A stretch of 64,000 nucleotides of DNA from Candidatus Desulfofervidaceae bacterium (GCA_027038965.1 JALWFG010000008.1:1-64000); one strand, 5' to 3'; counted from the first letter of the stretch, positions 41,254-52,096 are shown. Numbers and translations: made by a program. Notes: generated from the letters alone by a model not told the origin.

Positions 41254-41721
41254 ATGCGTTGGCGAAATTATGTCATTGGATGTCTGGTTGGAGGTGCATC
41301 TCTGGTCATCACCTGCAACTGGGTGCACGCAGGCAGTAAAACCTATGTAGGCTCTAAGAAATGTGCCGAATGCCATGAGCAGGAATACCAAAAGTGGAGT
41401 AAATATACCAAAAAGTCACACTCATTTGAAGATGTAATGAAAATGAAACATGATTTAACCCCTGAGGAGCTTAAGTCTTGCTATGGGTGTCATACCACTG
41501 GATATGGAGACCCTACCGGATTCAGAGACCCGGTGTCCACCCCTGATTTGAAGGAGGTAGGCTGTGAGGCCTGTCATGGCCCCGGCTCGGCCCATGTGGA
41601 AAGCAATAGCCCGGCTGACATCAAGGTCAAAATAACTATGCGGGACTGTGAACGCTGCCATAATGCCGCAAGGGTCGGGAACTTTGGGTTTAAACCCTTG
41701 GTGCATGCTGGGGCACATTGA
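41254..41721 (+). CDS. Tetraheme cytochrome c (cytochrome c554-like)
   Basis: 155 residues. A signal peptide (to about VHA26) is followed by four CxxCH heme sites: Cys37-His41 (CAECH), Cys76-His80 (CYGCH), Cys104-His108 (CEACH) and Cys132-His136 (CERCH). The spacing, with CEACHGPGSAH, matches the cytochrome c554 family. It should carry electrons in the periplasm. It lies between cheA and a heme-binding chemoreceptor, which suggests redox sensing or an electron outlet. ATG 41254 is preferred to an upstream TTG at 41248 because of GGGGGA. Confidence 0.9.
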   Translation: MRWRNYVIGCLVGGASLVITCNWVHAGSKTYVGSKKCAECHEQEYQKWSKYTKKSHSFEDVMKMKHDLTPEELKSCYGCHTTGYGDPTGFRDPVSTPDLKEVGCEACHGPGSAHVESNSPADIKVKITMRDCERCHNAARVGNFGFKPLVHAGAH

Positions 41722-41775
41722 ACAGTGATTGGTAATTAGTGACTATCAACTAATTAAATTAAAGGAGGGGCAAAT

Positions 41776-43680
41776 ATGTGGAAGGCAGTTAAACAGAAGC
41801 TGCAGTTAAAGGTCTTTTTAACCCTGTTATTCACCCTTGGTATTACTATGGCAGCTATCGCCATAATAATAATTCATGCAATGATCAATGACAGTGTCAA
41901 TCAAATGACCAGATTGCTAGGGGAAACAGATAAAATCTTTTGGGCAGCTATGAAATTTCCCATGGAAGCTAACAATGAAAAAGTCATCAATGCGTTTTTA
42001 CAAGACATAAATGAGTATGCCAAGACGGACGTTGTCTTATGCGATAATGACCAAAGGATTGTATATACATCCAACCCCAATCTCAGAAATGCAAAGGTGT
42101 CTCAGTTCATCAAATCCAAACAGGCTTTAGATGAATTGAGCAAGGCCCTTCAAAATGGAACTAGCATTGAAGAACTTCTTCATGAAGTTACAGACAAGGA
42201 CCATTTTGTTTCCAGCGTTAAAATAATCAAAAACGAACCTGCCTGTTATCACTGTCATGGCTCAAGCAAGCCCGTGCTGGGGGCCTTAATTGTTAAAACA
42301 CCCGTCACTGCCACCTATGCCGCCATTGCCTCAGCCAGAAACAGGCATATCCTTTTAAGTATTGTTGGCATCATTGTCATTCTTATTCTCGTTTACTCCA
42401 TGCTTAATAAAACAGTCATTAAGCCTGTAACAACCATCACAGAGAAGGCCGCCATCATAGCAGATGGAGATTTAACGGTGGAGATACCTGTCACCAGTGA
42501 AGATGAAATTGGAAGGCTGGCGTTTACTCTTAATCGAACGGTTCAAAACTTAAGGCAACTAACGCAACAGGTAGCAGCGGCCGCAGAGCAGGTGGATATT
42601 GCCTCTTCTGAAGTGGCCACTTCTTCTCAGCAGTTGGCTGAAGGCTCAAGCGAGCAGGCGGCTTCTCTGGAAGAAACCACTGCCTCTATGGAAGAAATTG
42701 CTTCTATGGCCAAGCAGAATGCCGATAATGCCCTGCAGACAGACCAATTGATGAAAGAAACTAGTCAAGTGGCAAAGAGTACAGAGGCATTCATGAAGGA
42801 ACTTACAAATTCTATGGAAGACATGGCCAAACTGGCCGAAGAAACACAAAAGATTGTTAAGAGCATTGATGAAATTGCCTTTCAGACCAATCTTTTGGCC
42901 TTAAATGCTGCGGTAGAGGCCGCCAGGGCTGGTGAGGCCGGCATGGGCTTTGCGGTGGTGGCCGATGAAGTGAGGAATTTGGCTCAAAGAACTGCCGCCG
43001 CTGCCAAGGACACTGCCCAGCTCATTGAGCAAACTGTTAAAGGCATTCACACCAATTTAGACCTGGTAAAAAAGGTAGATACAGAATTTAACAAAGTGGA
43101 AGAATCGGCCTCCAAGGTGGCCAGTCTGGTGGCAGAAATTGCCGCTGCCTCTCAGGAGCAAACTCAGGGCATCAGCCAGGTGAATATTGCCCTTTCCCAG
43201 ATGGATAAGGCCACCCAGCAGGCAGCCGCCAATGCCGAAGAGCTTGCCTCAGCCAGTGAGGAATTGAAAAGCCAGGCAGCCACCTTGATTGAACTCCTCA
43301 GCCATTTCAAGTTCGGTAAAACTGAGCAGGCAGGCCCCAGAGAAATGCGGTATGTAACCCCGCCTAGGGCCATGACAACCTCAGCCAAGGTGGCCGGTGC
43401 CTTGAGTGCTGAAAGCAAACAACCAGAAAAACAAACATGTCCCAATCTTGCCAGATGTCCCTTTTTCAACAAGGTGATGGACAGCACCGCTGAAATCTTA
43501 AAAAGGAAATATTGCAAGGGAGACTACACCAAGTGTGCCAGATACCAGCGGAAACAAAAGGGTATGCCCGTTCCTGACGAACTTTGGCCCAATGGGCAAA
43601 TGATGAAAGCAAAAGAACAATCCAAGGAAGTGAACCCTGAAGATGTCATTCCGCTAGATGAGGATTTTGAAGAATTTTAA
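41776..43680 (+). CDS. Methyl-accepting chemotaxis protein with c-type heme site and Cys-rich tail
   Basis: 634 residues. Membrane helices at about 12-34 and 190-209 enclose a periplasmic sensor domain with one heme motif CYHCH (Cys157-His161), as in DcrA-type and Geobacter heme sensors. A HAMP domain (~210-262) and the methyl-accepting signalling domain with hairpin tip [25 protein letters not shown] follow. Beyond it is a cysteine-rich tail (about 553-600: [10 protein letters not shown] and [12 protein letters not shown]), perhaps a metal or Fe-S site. Coupled in position to the tetraheme cytochrome, it may sense redox potential. A good terminator follows. Confidence 0.92.
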   Translation: MWKAVKQKLQLKVFLTLLFTLGITMAAIAIIIIHAMINDSVNQMTRLLGETDKIFWAAMKFPMEANNEKVINAFLQDINEYAKTDVVLCDNDQRIVYTSNPNLRNAKVSQFIKSKQALDELSKALQNGTSIEELLHEVTDKDHFVSSVKIIKNEPACYHCHGSSKPVLGALIVKTPVTATYAAIASARNRHILLSIVGIIVILILVYSMLNKTVIKPVTTITEKAAIIADGDLTVEIPVTSEDEIGRLAFTLNRTVQNLRQLTQQVAAAAEQVDIASSEVATSSQQLAEGSSEQAASLEETTASMEEIASMAKQNADNALQTDQLMKETSQVAKSTEAFMKELTNSMEDMAKLAEETQKIVKSIDEIAFQTNLLALNAAVEAARAGEAGMGFAVVADEVRNLAQRTAAAAKDTAQLIEQTVKGIHTNLDLVKKVDTEFNKVEESASKVASLVAEIAAASQEQTQGISQVNIALSQMDKATQQAAANAEELASASEELKSQAATLIELLSHFKFGKTEQAGPREMRYVTPPRAMTTSAKVAGALSAESKQPEKQTCPNLARCPFFNKVMDSTAEILKRKYCKGDYTKCARYQRKQKGMPVPDELWPNGQMMKAKEQSKEVNPEDVIPLDEDFEEF

Positions 43681-43699
43681 ATGTATTAACACAAATTGG

Positions 43700-43740
43700 G
43701 GCCCTGTGAACGAAGCCTTGTTTCACAGGGCCTTTGATAA
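43700..43740 (+). terminator. Rho-independent terminator after the chemoreceptor
   Basis: Stem GGCCCTGTGAA (43700-43710) / TTCACAGGGCC (43722-43732), 11 bp, loop of 11 bases, then CTTTGAT. The T run is short, but the stem is long and perfect. Confidence 0.7.
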
Positions 43741-43780
43741 ATAAGGTGGTCAGGCAGGTGGAAGTGAGGTATAATTAGTT

Positions 43781-44989
43781 ATGCCTGTTTATGTCTGGGA
43801 AGGAAAAGATGCCCATGGAAAGGTCATAAGTGGGCAAATTGAGGCCTCCAATATTGGCATGGCCAGATTTATCCTTCGCCGTCAGGGCATCATTCCTACC
43901 AAACTCTCCCCAAAAAAGAAAACCCTAAGCGAATATTTGCCTTTTCTCCAATCTGTAAAAGAAAGAGAACTGGTCATCTTCACCAGACAGCTTACCGCTA
44001 TGATTGGGGCTGGAGTTCCTGTCATAAGGGCCTTGGACGTGCTTCAAGCCCAGCAAAAAAACAAATATTTCAAAGAAGTAATCCAGGATATCAAGACTAG
44101 TGTAGAGGCCGGCAGCTCTTTGGCAGAGGCTTTTAAAAAATACCCCAGGATTTTTGATGATTTATTCGTAAACATGATAGCCGCTGGGGAGACAGGTGGG
44201 GTCTTAGAACAAACCTTAGACAGAGTGGCTACCTATAAAGAGAAGGCCGCCGCCCTTAAAAAGAAGCTGAAAGGGGCAATGGTTTACCCGGCTATTACCC
44301 TTTTTGTAGCCATTGCGGTCTTAACTGTAATTTTGATATATGTCATCCCTTCATTCCAAAAGATATTTGTGGACTTTGGTGGAGAACTGCCTGCTCCTAC
44401 TCAATTTGTAATCAACTTAAGCAAATGGTTTAGAGGAAATTATGGCTATATATTTGGGTCTATCTTTGTCCTAATCGCCGTAATTAAAATTCTTAGAAAA
44501 ACAGAAAAGGGAAGCTATTATTTAGATAATTTTTTGCTTAAATTGCCGGTTTTTGGCAACCTACTCAACAAAACAGCCATTGCCCGTTTTGCGCGCACCC
44601 TTTCCACTATGCTTCAAAGTGGTGTCCCTATTTTGCAAAGCCTAGAAATTGTAGCCAAAACCTCAGGGAATAAGGTTATTGAAGAGTGGCTTTTTAAAGT
44701 CAAAGAGGAAGTAAGTAAGGGGGCTACTCTGGCAACCCCCATGAGCACTATTAAGCTCTTTCCACCTCTGGTGGTTCAAATGACTGCAGTAGGAGAAGAA
44801 ACTGGAGAACTTGAAAATATGCTTTCTAAGGTAGCTGATTTTTTTGAGGAAGAGGTAGACGCCGCTGTAGAGGCCTTAACTTCCATGCTGGAGCCAATGA
44901 TGATGGTCTTTCTGGGAGGTATCATAGGTGGACTAGTAGTAGCACTCTATTTGCCAATCTTTAAGTTGGGAAGTGTTGTTGGTGGATAA
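43781..44989 (+). CDS. pilC: Type IV pilus / type II secretion inner-membrane protein PilC
   Basis: 402 residues. Inner-membrane platform protein of type IV pilus machines. Two T2SSF domains (about 65-190 and 268-390); FTRQLTAMIGAGVPVIRALD and FARTLSTMLQSGVPILQSLE are the paired signatures, each followed by a membrane helix. Three hydrophobic segments near 168-190, 222-240 and 370-392. Adjacent to the chemotaxis block, it fits motility by pili, though the pilB, pilT and pilin genes are not in the window. The GSP F/GspF reading of type II secretion is the alternative. Confidence 0.9.
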   Translation: MPVYVWEGKDAHGKVISGQIEASNIGMARFILRRQGIIPTKLSPKKKTLSEYLPFLQSVKERELVIFTRQLTAMIGAGVPVIRALDVLQAQQKNKYFKEVIQDIKTSVEAGSSLAEAFKKYPRIFDDLFVNMIAAGETGGVLEQTLDRVATYKEKAAALKKKLKGAMVYPAITLFVAIAVLTVILIYVIPSFQKIFVDFGGELPAPTQFVINLSKWFRGNYGYIFGSIFVLIAVIKILRKTEKGSYYLDNFLLKLPVFGNLLNKTAIARFARTLSTMLQSGVPILQSLEIVAKTSGNKVIEEWLFKVKEEVSKGATLATPMSTIKLFPPLVVQMTAVGEETGELENMLSKVADFFEEEVDAAVEALTSMLEPMMMVFLGGIIGGLVVALYLPIFKLGSVVGG

Positions 44990-46130
44990 CGCATGTATTA
45001 AGTGTGGGCGATGCCTTAGTGTATGCCCAGTATATAAAATTACATCCCATGAAAGGTTTTCTCCCCGAGGCAAAAATGACCTCATCGACCTTTGCCTTGA
45101 AGGGCTTTTGCCTAACTCTCATATAGCCGAAGCCGTTAATGCTTGTATTTTGTGCGGACGGTGTAAGGAAGTATGCGTTCTTAATATAGATACTCCTGAA
45201 ATAATTAAAAAGATGCGAAGGAGGTTATGGCCTGAACAAAAACTGCATCTCTACCGTTCTTTTATAACGGAGAAATTTCTGGCATTTCTCCAATCAGAAA
45301 CAAAGCAAAAGGTTGATACGGGCATTTGGTGGCGTTTATTTGCTTTAACAAGAACGCTGAAGTTTCTCCCCATTAGCTTTGCTTCAAGGCCATTTTTATC
45401 AAATATTCCTACGCCAGCCCCAAAAGATACCTTGAAAACTAAGGGAACTATCGCCATCTTCGTTGGCTGCGGTGTCAATTTTATTTACCCTCACTTGGGT
45501 GAAATCCTTTTAAAATTGCTAGGTGCCATGGGCTTCAATGTCATTGTTCCTCCAACCCAAACCTGTTGTGGACTCATGGCCTGTTCCTTAGGCGATATTC
45601 AAACGGCATCACGATTGGCTCAGCAAAACATTTCTGCCTTTACTCAAACAAAGGCCGATATCATTATTACCCCTTGTGCCTCGTGTTATCACCAGTTAAA
45701 AATCTTTTCTCCTTACAGGCAAGCCGGTATCAGCCCCAAGGTAGTTGAACTAAGTCAGTTTTTAGTAAATGGAGGGATAGAAACCATTTTAAAAAAAGTT
45801 TCCTCCTTAAATATAAAACAAATAAGGACTACTTGGCACGACCCTTGTCATTTACGTTTTCATCACCAAATATGGGAAGAACCAAGGCAAATTTTAAGAC
45901 AAACAACCACTTTTGTAGAAAGCAGCCCTGAAGGCCAATGTTGTGGACATGGAGGAAGTTTTATGCTCAACTTCCCAGAGCTTTCGGAAAGAATCTTCTC
46001 CCAGCGTCAGCAGGCAATTTTAAAGAGCAACACAAAACTTGTTTTTACCACCTGCATGGGATGTCTATTGCAACTGCAATCTCATTTAGGAAAACAAAAA
46101 GCAAGGCATTTGCTTGAAATTTTTGTATAA
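44973..46130 (+). CDS. Fe-S oxidoreductase with two 4Fe-4S and two CCG domains (GlcF/HdrD-like)
   Basis: 385 residues. Two ferredoxin-like [4Fe-4S] motifs at Cys8, 11, 14, 18 (CIKCGRCLSVCP) and Cys58, 61, 64, 68 (CILCGRCKEVC), then two CCG domains (GCGVNFIYP ... QTCCG ... CASCYHQ; HDPCHLRFH ... QCCGHGGSF ... TCMGC) that hold noncubane clusters or bind quinone/heterodisulfide. GlcF (glycolate oxidase subunit), LutA and HdrD belong to this class; the partner flavoprotein is not next to it, so the substrate is unknown. Start uncertain between GTG 44973 and downstream TTG/GTG codons; the stop region overlaps the small secreted gene. Confidence 0.78.
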   Translation: MLLVDNACIKCGRCLSVCPVYKITSHERFSPRGKNDLIDLCLEGLLPNSHIAEAVNACILCGRCKEVCVLNIDTPEIIKKMRRRLWPEQKLHLYRSFITEKFLAFLQSETKQKVDTGIWWRLFALTRTLKFLPISFASRPFLSNIPTPAPKDTLKTKGTIAIFVGCGVNFIYPHLGEILLKLLGAMGFNVIVPPTQTCCGLMACSLGDIQTASRLAQQNISAFTQTKADIIITPCASCYHQLKIFSPYRQAGISPKVVELSQFLVNGGIETILKKVSSLNIKQIRTTWHDPCHLRFHHQIWEEPRQILRQTTTFVESSPEGQCCGHGGSFMLNFPELSERIFSQRQQAILKSNTKLVFTTCMGCLLQLQSHLGKQKARHLLEIFV

Positions 46131-46397
46131 AGTGTGTATTTTTTTGACAGTTGGCTCTTGGGGTAAAAACCTCCGAATAGCAGCATCTATTTGCTCTAAA
46201 AGCTTTATAAGTGTTTCAATTACCCCCTTCTCTACTAAAGGCATCTTGGGGTTAGCCTTCATTTGTTCTAATTGGTCCTCCCATTTCATAATTTGGATAT
46301 GCATATCCTTTAACAACCCCTTAAAATTGGAAGGCGGCTCTGCCTTGAGCTTAAAAGGTAACAAAATTATTGCTAAGACCAATATTGCTCTTTTCAT
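46086..46397 (-). CDS. Small secreted protein of unknown function
   Basis: 103 residues: a signal peptide MKRAILVLAIILLPFKLKA (cleavage after LKA19), then a mostly helical mature part (KDMHIQIMKWEDQLEQMKAN, ETLIKLLEQIDAAIRRFLP). One Cys near the end. GAGGAGG stands about 12 bases before ATG 46397. Convergent with the Fe-S protein gene (45-base overlap) and 3 bases downstream of purA, whose promoter it probably shares. No known domain. Confidence 0.55.
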   Translation of the reverse strand: MKRAILVLAIILLPFKLKAEPPSNFKGLLKDMHIQIMKWEDQLEQMKANPKMPLVEKGVIETLIKLLEQIDAAIRRFLPQEPTVKKIHTLYKNFKQMPCFLFS

Positions 46398-46400
46398 CTT

Positions 46401-47681
<1,281 letters not shown>

Positions 47682-48263
47682 CTAGTGTATCCCCCTTCTT
47701 AAGGTTTCAATTATAGTCCTAGCAAACTCTTTGGCAGCCCAAGGTCCATTGGCAGTAATAATCAAACCATCTTTTTCTACCTGAGCACCTGTATAAATCG
47801 CCCCAGCGGCCTTAAGGCCCTCAGCCTCAGAAGACCATACGGTGGCCCTTTTGCCTTGGAGCACCCCTGCCCTAGCCAGAATAATTGGGGCAATACAAAT
47901 GGCCGCTACTAGTTTATGCCTTTTGACTGCCTCTTGAGCCAATCTATGGGCCATAGGATTATCCCAATATTCGGTAGCCCCACTCCCCCCCACAAAGATA
48001 ATGGCGCTATAATTATTTAAATTGATGTCTTTTAAAAGGATATCAGGTTTGCACCTTCCACCTAGCATACCTTTTGCTACAGATAATGAAGAAGAGGCCA
48101 CATCTACTTTAAAACCACTTTTTTCTAAAGCTTGTTTTGTAATAAACAACTCTTCATCCCGAAAGTTTTGATGGGCAATAACCATAACTACCCTTTGACC
48201 ACCTGCCCAAAGAGGAGAAACAAAACCGGCGATTATAAGAACAACTGCTAATAATCTTTTCAT
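47682..48263 (-). CDS. Exported DJ-1/PfpI-family protein
   Basis: 193 residues. A signal peptide (MKRLLAVVLIIAGFVSPLWA, cut after Ala20) precedes a DJ-1/PfpI domain (22-190). The active-site Cys123 is in VAAICIAPIILARAG, with Glu37/Glu38 (FRDEELF) as the partner acid and the nucleophile elbow GGSGATEYWDN. Members act as deglycases, chaperones or glyoxalases; most are cytoplasmic, so export is unusual. In an operon upstream of purA (1 base between). Confidence 0.78.
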   Translation of the reverse strand: MKRLLAVVLIIAGFVSPLWAGGQRVVMVIAHQNFRDEELFITKQALEKSGFKVDVASSSLSVAKGMLGGRCKPDILLKDINLNNYSAIIFVGGSGATEYWDNPMAHRLAQEAVKRHKLVAAICIAPIILARAGVLQGKRATVWSSEAEGLKAAGAIYTGAQVEKDGLIITANGPWAAKEFARTIIETLRRGIH

Positions 48264-48378
48264 GACATATCCTTACCTTCGTTAAAGTTACCTTGGAGGA
48301 CAAAAGATGTCAAGAGAATTAATTTTAGTTGATGGTGGATAGTTAAAAGTGATTAACACCTAAGTTAGTCAATAAATC

Positions 48379-48963
48379 TCAACGTGTGGGTATGACTTTG
48401 CACAAGGCCTCTTCTGTTAATTCACAAACAACGTGGGCAATGGTGATATGCACTTCTTGAATCCGAGGGGTATTAAACGAAGGAACAATAATGCTCAAAT
48501 CGGCATAGTCAATCATTCGTCCCCCGTTTCCTCCTGTCAGGGCCACGGTTTTTAACCCCATTTCCCTTGCCTTCTTTAAGGCAAGGTTTACATTGAGGGA
48601 ATTACCACTAGTGCTGATACCCCAAGCCATGTCGCCTGGTTTACCCAAAGCCTCAATCTGTTTTACAAAAACAAATTCATAACCATAGTCATTTCCAATA
48701 CTTGTCAAAATGGAACTGTCCGTAGTTAGGGCAAGAGCAGCTAGAGGATGCCGCTCCCTCTTAAACCGATTAACAAATTCAGCCGCAATATGCTGGGCAT
48801 CAGCAGCACTGCCTCCATTGCCAAAAATCAATATCTTACCGCCCTTTTCTAAAGTTTCGATCACCATTTGGGTAAGGCCAACTACTTGAGTGTTCCCCTG
48901 AATCAAAAAACGCTCTTTGACTGAAATACTCTCTTCAAAAATTCTTTTGACTCTCTCCTCCAT
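48379..48963 (-). CDS. gmhA: Sedoheptulose-7-phosphate isomerase (GmhA)
   Basis: 194 residues, SIS domain. First step of heptose synthesis for lipopolysaccharide inner core. Signatures: LIFGNGGSAADAQHIAAEFVNRFK (phosphate loop Gly-Ser, about 44-67), ISTSGNSLNVNLALKKA, LTGGNGGRMIDYADLSI, and IQEVHITIAHVVCELTEE with metal/catalytic Glu and His. Supports a Gram-negative envelope. ATG 48963 lacks a ribosome binding site and sits 8 bases after a -10 element, so the mRNA may be leaderless. Confidence 0.93.
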   Translation of the reverse strand: MEERVKRIFEESISVKERFLIQGNTQVVGLTQMVIETLEKGGKILIFGNGGSAADAQHIAAEFVNRFKRERHPLAALALTTDSSILTSIGNDYGYEFVFVKQIEALGKPGDMAWGISTSGNSLNVNLALKKAREMGLKTVALTGGNGGRMIDYADLSIIVPSFNTPRIQEVHITIAHVVCELTEEALCKVIPTR

Positions 48964-48971
48964 ACGCAGGG

Positions 48972-49001
48972 GTTATACCCTTTGTCTTAGACCCTTGTCA
49001 A
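48972..49001 (-). promoter_or_regulatory. gmhA promoter
   Basis: Leftward: TTGACA (49001-48996), 18 bases, TATAAC (48977-48972), then 8 bases to ATG 48963. Both hexamers match well (six of six and five of six). Initiation would fall at or within two bases of the start codon. Confidence 0.6.
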
Positions 49002-49186
49002 GGACCATTTACCGACCTATTTTACCGTTTGCCATCTAAAAAAGAAGATACACAGTTGCCACTTTTAAATATCTATGCTAAGAGAGGCACAATTTTTTGA
49101 AAAAAATGGAAGGAAGGAGGTGAATTAACTTCAAGTCAAGGTTTAGTAAGAAATAACTTAAAAATCGAGTTTTAAAGGAGGGAGAG

Positions 49187-50875
49187 ATGCAGAGGTGGAA
49201 ATGGCATTTGTTGGTATTTGTTTTTAGCATCGTAGCCGCGGTATCGGCCTATGCCGGCCCGGGAACAGTAGAACTTATGACGAAGGGCGATATTTCCATG
49301 CGTCTTGGGGCGCAGGTAAGGTTTATCCCTACTTGGGAAAATGACAGAGACTTTGGATTGAGCAATGTCAACAATGATTTTTTTAATGGAAATGCTGATT
49401 GTTTGGGATTTTTAGGACCCTCTTTGTTTAAAAAAGATAGTACGGGAAGAAATAAATATCGGGCTATTAGTTCTCGGGCCCATTTAACTGAGCGAGGTGG
49501 TTCAGTCAAGGATGATTACATTGGAACAGAAAATCGCTTATTTTTTAACGCCAATCGCGGTGATGAATGGGATTTTTATATGGCCCTGGAGATGGATACC
49601 GTACTAAGTTCTACAGCCGTTGACCGCACCGACTTTGTAGAAGGTAAACAAAGTCAACAATTTGGAATTGAAAGGCTGGCAGTATCTGCCAAAATCCCTA
49701 GTCTTTATTCCCGATTCTGGATGGGTTGGGACGCCAAAGGCGTAGACATTCATACTGGTGGGCTTGTTTATGGTGATGATGATCCCACCATTGGACTTTA
49801 TGGCCATAAAGGCAAATGGAAATGGGACTTCGGTTTCATAATGAAAAAGGAAGGAGAGGCAGGTTATTTTCGAGGTTCAAGCATTACCAATGCCATCGGA
49901 GAGGCCTTGAAGGACTTCGATGCCGATAGATGGATTCTAAGGAATAATGTGGCTTACAAAGTTTTTCCTAACTTTACCTTAGAAGGTTTTTATGTGTTTG
50001 AATACAACACCTATAAAGTGCCGGGCAGAATCTTCAGACACTTTGTGGGATTACAGGGATATGGACAGTTTGGAATTGTAAAACCTGTTTTTGAAATTGC
50101 CTATGACTGGGGTGATGCTGATGGTTACAACGGTTCGGTGAAGAGTGTGTATGATGCCGTTCATGGAACTTCTTATTTTGTCAATTCCCACAATGATTTT
50201 GACATTACTGCCTATGCCCTTTATGGAGATGTAGCCTTTGACCTCTCTAAACAGGTAGGGCTAAAGCAATTTGAACCCCACATAGGTTTTTATTATGTTG
50301 GAGGTGACAGTGACCCCTTAGACGGAAAGTTTTCTGGCTTTATGGCGGTCACAGGGATTGACCGTTTTTCTCCCCGTTTTGGCACAGAGGCCAGCATTGC
50401 CTTTGACGGCAATCCTGTCTTGGGGCAAATTCTTTACAGTATGATCCCAGCCCAGATCGGGATGGTAGGCGCCTGTGGTGGTGCCATTACTGGAACAGGG
50501 AATTTGGATAACCCTGGCTTGGTTATGTTGGGTGGTGGTCTTAAGGCCAAGCCAACTTCCTGGATAAGCTACAAGGGCAATGTGATGTTTATGTGGTTCC
50601 AAACCGTGGACGGCCTCAATGTTGCCTTGCAGAGCAAGGGACAAAAGGCCAACATCAATCGTTTCATAGGCCTTGAATGGAATAACGAATTGGCCTTTAA
50701 ATTTTACCACAACATTACGGTCAAAGCCCAAGGAGCAGTGTTATTTCCAGGTGCAGGGGCCAAGGATATAACCGCGGCCCTTGATGCCATTGATAGGAAT
50801 GTTTACCCCAGCCAGGGGACTCGATGCAATGACAAATCTATTCGTTTGGCCTTAGATCTTATTTGGTTCTTCTAA
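49187..50875 (+). CDS. Outer membrane beta-barrel protein (porin-like)
   Basis: 562 residues. Signal peptide to about AYA23, then alternating hydrophobic/polar strands rich in aromatic residues (NRLFFNANRGDEWDFYMALEMD, LEGFYVFEYNTYK, KFYHNITVKAQGAVLFPGAG) and a C-terminal Phe in LALDLIWFF, the usual outer-membrane insertion signal. The protein resembles large porins/OprE-like or 'alginate-export'-like barrels of Desulfobacterota, but no substrate can be named. Strong ribosome binding site AAAGGAGGGAG. Followed by a clear terminator. Confidence 0.75.
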   Translation: MQRWKWHLLVFVFSIVAAVSAYAGPGTVELMTKGDISMRLGAQVRFIPTWENDRDFGLSNVNNDFFNGNADCLGFLGPSLFKKDSTGRNKYRAISSRAHLTERGGSVKDDYIGTENRLFFNANRGDEWDFYMALEMDTVLSSTAVDRTDFVEGKQSQQFGIERLAVSAKIPSLYSRFWMGWDAKGVDIHTGGLVYGDDDPTIGLYGHKGKWKWDFGFIMKKEGEAGYFRGSSITNAIGEALKDFDADRWILRNNVAYKVFPNFTLEGFYVFEYNTYKVPGRIFRHFVGLQGYGQFGIVKPVFEIAYDWGDADGYNGSVKSVYDAVHGTSYFVNSHNDFDITAYALYGDVAFDLSKQVGLKQFEPHIGFYYVGGDSDPLDGKFSGFMAVTGIDRFSPRFGTEASIAFDGNPVLGQILYSMIPAQIGMVGACGGAITGTGNLDNPGLVMLGGGLKAKPTSWISYKGNVMFMWFQTVDGLNVALQSKGQKANINRFIGLEWNNELAFKFYHNITVKAQGAVLFPGAGAKDITAALDAIDRNVYPSQGTRCNDKSIRLALDLIWFF

Positions 50876-50884
50876 AAAATATTA

Positions 50885-50913
50885 GGGGAGGGTTGTAAAA
50901 CCTTCCCCTTTTT
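50885..50913 (+). terminator. Rho-independent terminator after the porin gene
   Basis: Stem GGGGAGGGTT (50885-50894) with AACCTTCCCC (50899-50908), one G-T pair, loop GTAA (50895-50898), followed by TTTTT. Confidence 0.8.
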
Positions 50914-51075
50914 CCACCTTAACTCAAATAGCCCGTTTGTCCAATTAAGGCTCAGAACACCGCTAAACGCTGCCACCTAAAACTTTAAAACTTGGCACCT
51001 ATCGCCCAACACCCACTCAACCGCTTGGGCTATAGTCAAATGCAAATGAAAAACCTGGTCTGGTAGAAAAAATAC

Positions 51076-51104
51076 TTGACAAAAACCTATTGCTGAGGTA
51101 AAAA
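51076..51104 (+). promoter_or_regulatory. Promoter of the pyrophosphatase gene
   Basis: TTGACA (51076-51081), 17 bases, TAAAAA (51099-51104), 52 bases before ATG 51157. The -35 is perfect, the -10 four of six. AAGGAGGGGA serves as ribosome binding site. Confidence 0.5.
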
Positions 51105-51156
51105 GAGCCAGATTTTTGAGGTTTTGCTTAAGAGAATAAAAAATAAGGAGGGGAAG

Positions 51157-52083
51157 ATGCCTGTATATGTCGTTGGACACAAAAGCCCAGATACGGATTC
51201 TGTGTGTGCAGCTATTGCTTATGCCCATTTAAAGAAACAGTTAGGGATGGATGCCGTGCCAGCTAGGCAAGGGGACTTAAATCCAGAAACGGCCTTTGTC
51301 CTAGAAAAGTTTGGTTTTGAAGCCCCTGAGGTAGTCACTGATGGAGCTGGCAAACAGGTAATTTTAGTGGACCATAGTGACAAATCTCAAAGTTTGGACA
51401 ATATTGACCAGGCTGAAATCGTTGAGGTAGTAGACCACCATAAGATTGGGGATATTACCACTCCTAATCCCATTTTCTTTTTAGCCGCTCCTGTGGGATG
51501 TACCTGTACAGTAATCAAGGTGCTTTATGATTACCATGGTATAGAAATCCCTAAAAACATTGCTGGGGTGATGCTCTGTGCTATTCTAAGCGATACCGTC
51601 ATCTTTAAATCTGCTACCAAAACCGATAAGGATGTAGAAGTAGCTAAGGCCTTAGCAGATATTGCTGGTGTGGATAATATGGAAGCCCTAGGGATGGACA
51701 TGTTTAAGGCCAAATCTGATGTGGCTGGCAAGCCGCCGCGGGATTTAATCTTCAGGGATTTCAAAGATTTTGATATGAATGGCAAAAAGGTAGGCATTGG
51801 CCAAATTGAAGTAGTAGATTTGTCTTTGCTTGATGAACTTAAAGAGCCCATCTATGAGGAAATGAAAAAGGTCAAAGAGGAAGGGGGACGTCACAGCATA
51901 TTTTTAATGCTTACTGATATCATGAAGGAAGGAACTGAGCTCTTATGTCTCACTGACGAGCCAGCCGTAGTAGAAAAGGCCTTTGGTAAAAAGCTTGAAG
52001 GCAAATCTGTATGGCTTGAAGGAGTTATGAGCCGTAAAAAACAGGTAGTGCCTCCATTCCAGAAGGCGTTTGCCGAAATTTAG
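51157..52083 (+). CDS. ppaC: Manganese-dependent inorganic pyrophosphatase (family II)
   Basis: 308 residues, DHH/DHHA2 family. The catalytic motifs VVGHKSPDTDSVCAAIAYA (N-terminal His and Asp ligands), ILVDHSDKSQS and EVVDHHKIGD (the DHH triad) are intact, and the C-terminal DHHA2 domain contains GIGQIEVVDLS and a substrate-lid sequence GVMSRKKQVVPPFQKAF. Splits pyrophosphate to phosphate using Mn or Co. ATG 51157 with AAGGAGGGGAAG upstream; an in-frame start at 51124 would add 11 residues without support. Confidence 0.93.
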   Translation: MPVYVVGHKSPDTDSVCAAIAYAHLKKQLGMDAVPARQGDLNPETAFVLEKFGFEAPEVVTDGAGKQVILVDHSDKSQSLDNIDQAEIVEVVDHHKIGDITTPNPIFFLAAPVGCTCTVIKVLYDYHGIEIPKNIAGVMLCAILSDTVIFKSATKTDKDVEVAKALADIAGVDNMEALGMDMFKAKSDVAGKPPRDLIFRDFKDFDMNGKKVGIGQIEVVDLSLLDELKEPIYEEMKKVKEEGGRHSIFLMLTDIMKEGTELLCLTDEPAVVEKAFGKKLEGKSVWLEGVMSRKKQVVPPFQKAFAEI

Positions 52084-52096
52084 GACTAAAATAGAG

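Noticed and set aside
50977-51228. Minus-strand open frame with a C-terminal stretch (FHLHLTIAQAVEWVLG) vaguely like SIS-domain isomerases
   Set aside because: It is mostly antisense to the ppaC start and its promoter, and the similarity is too short to support a remnant.
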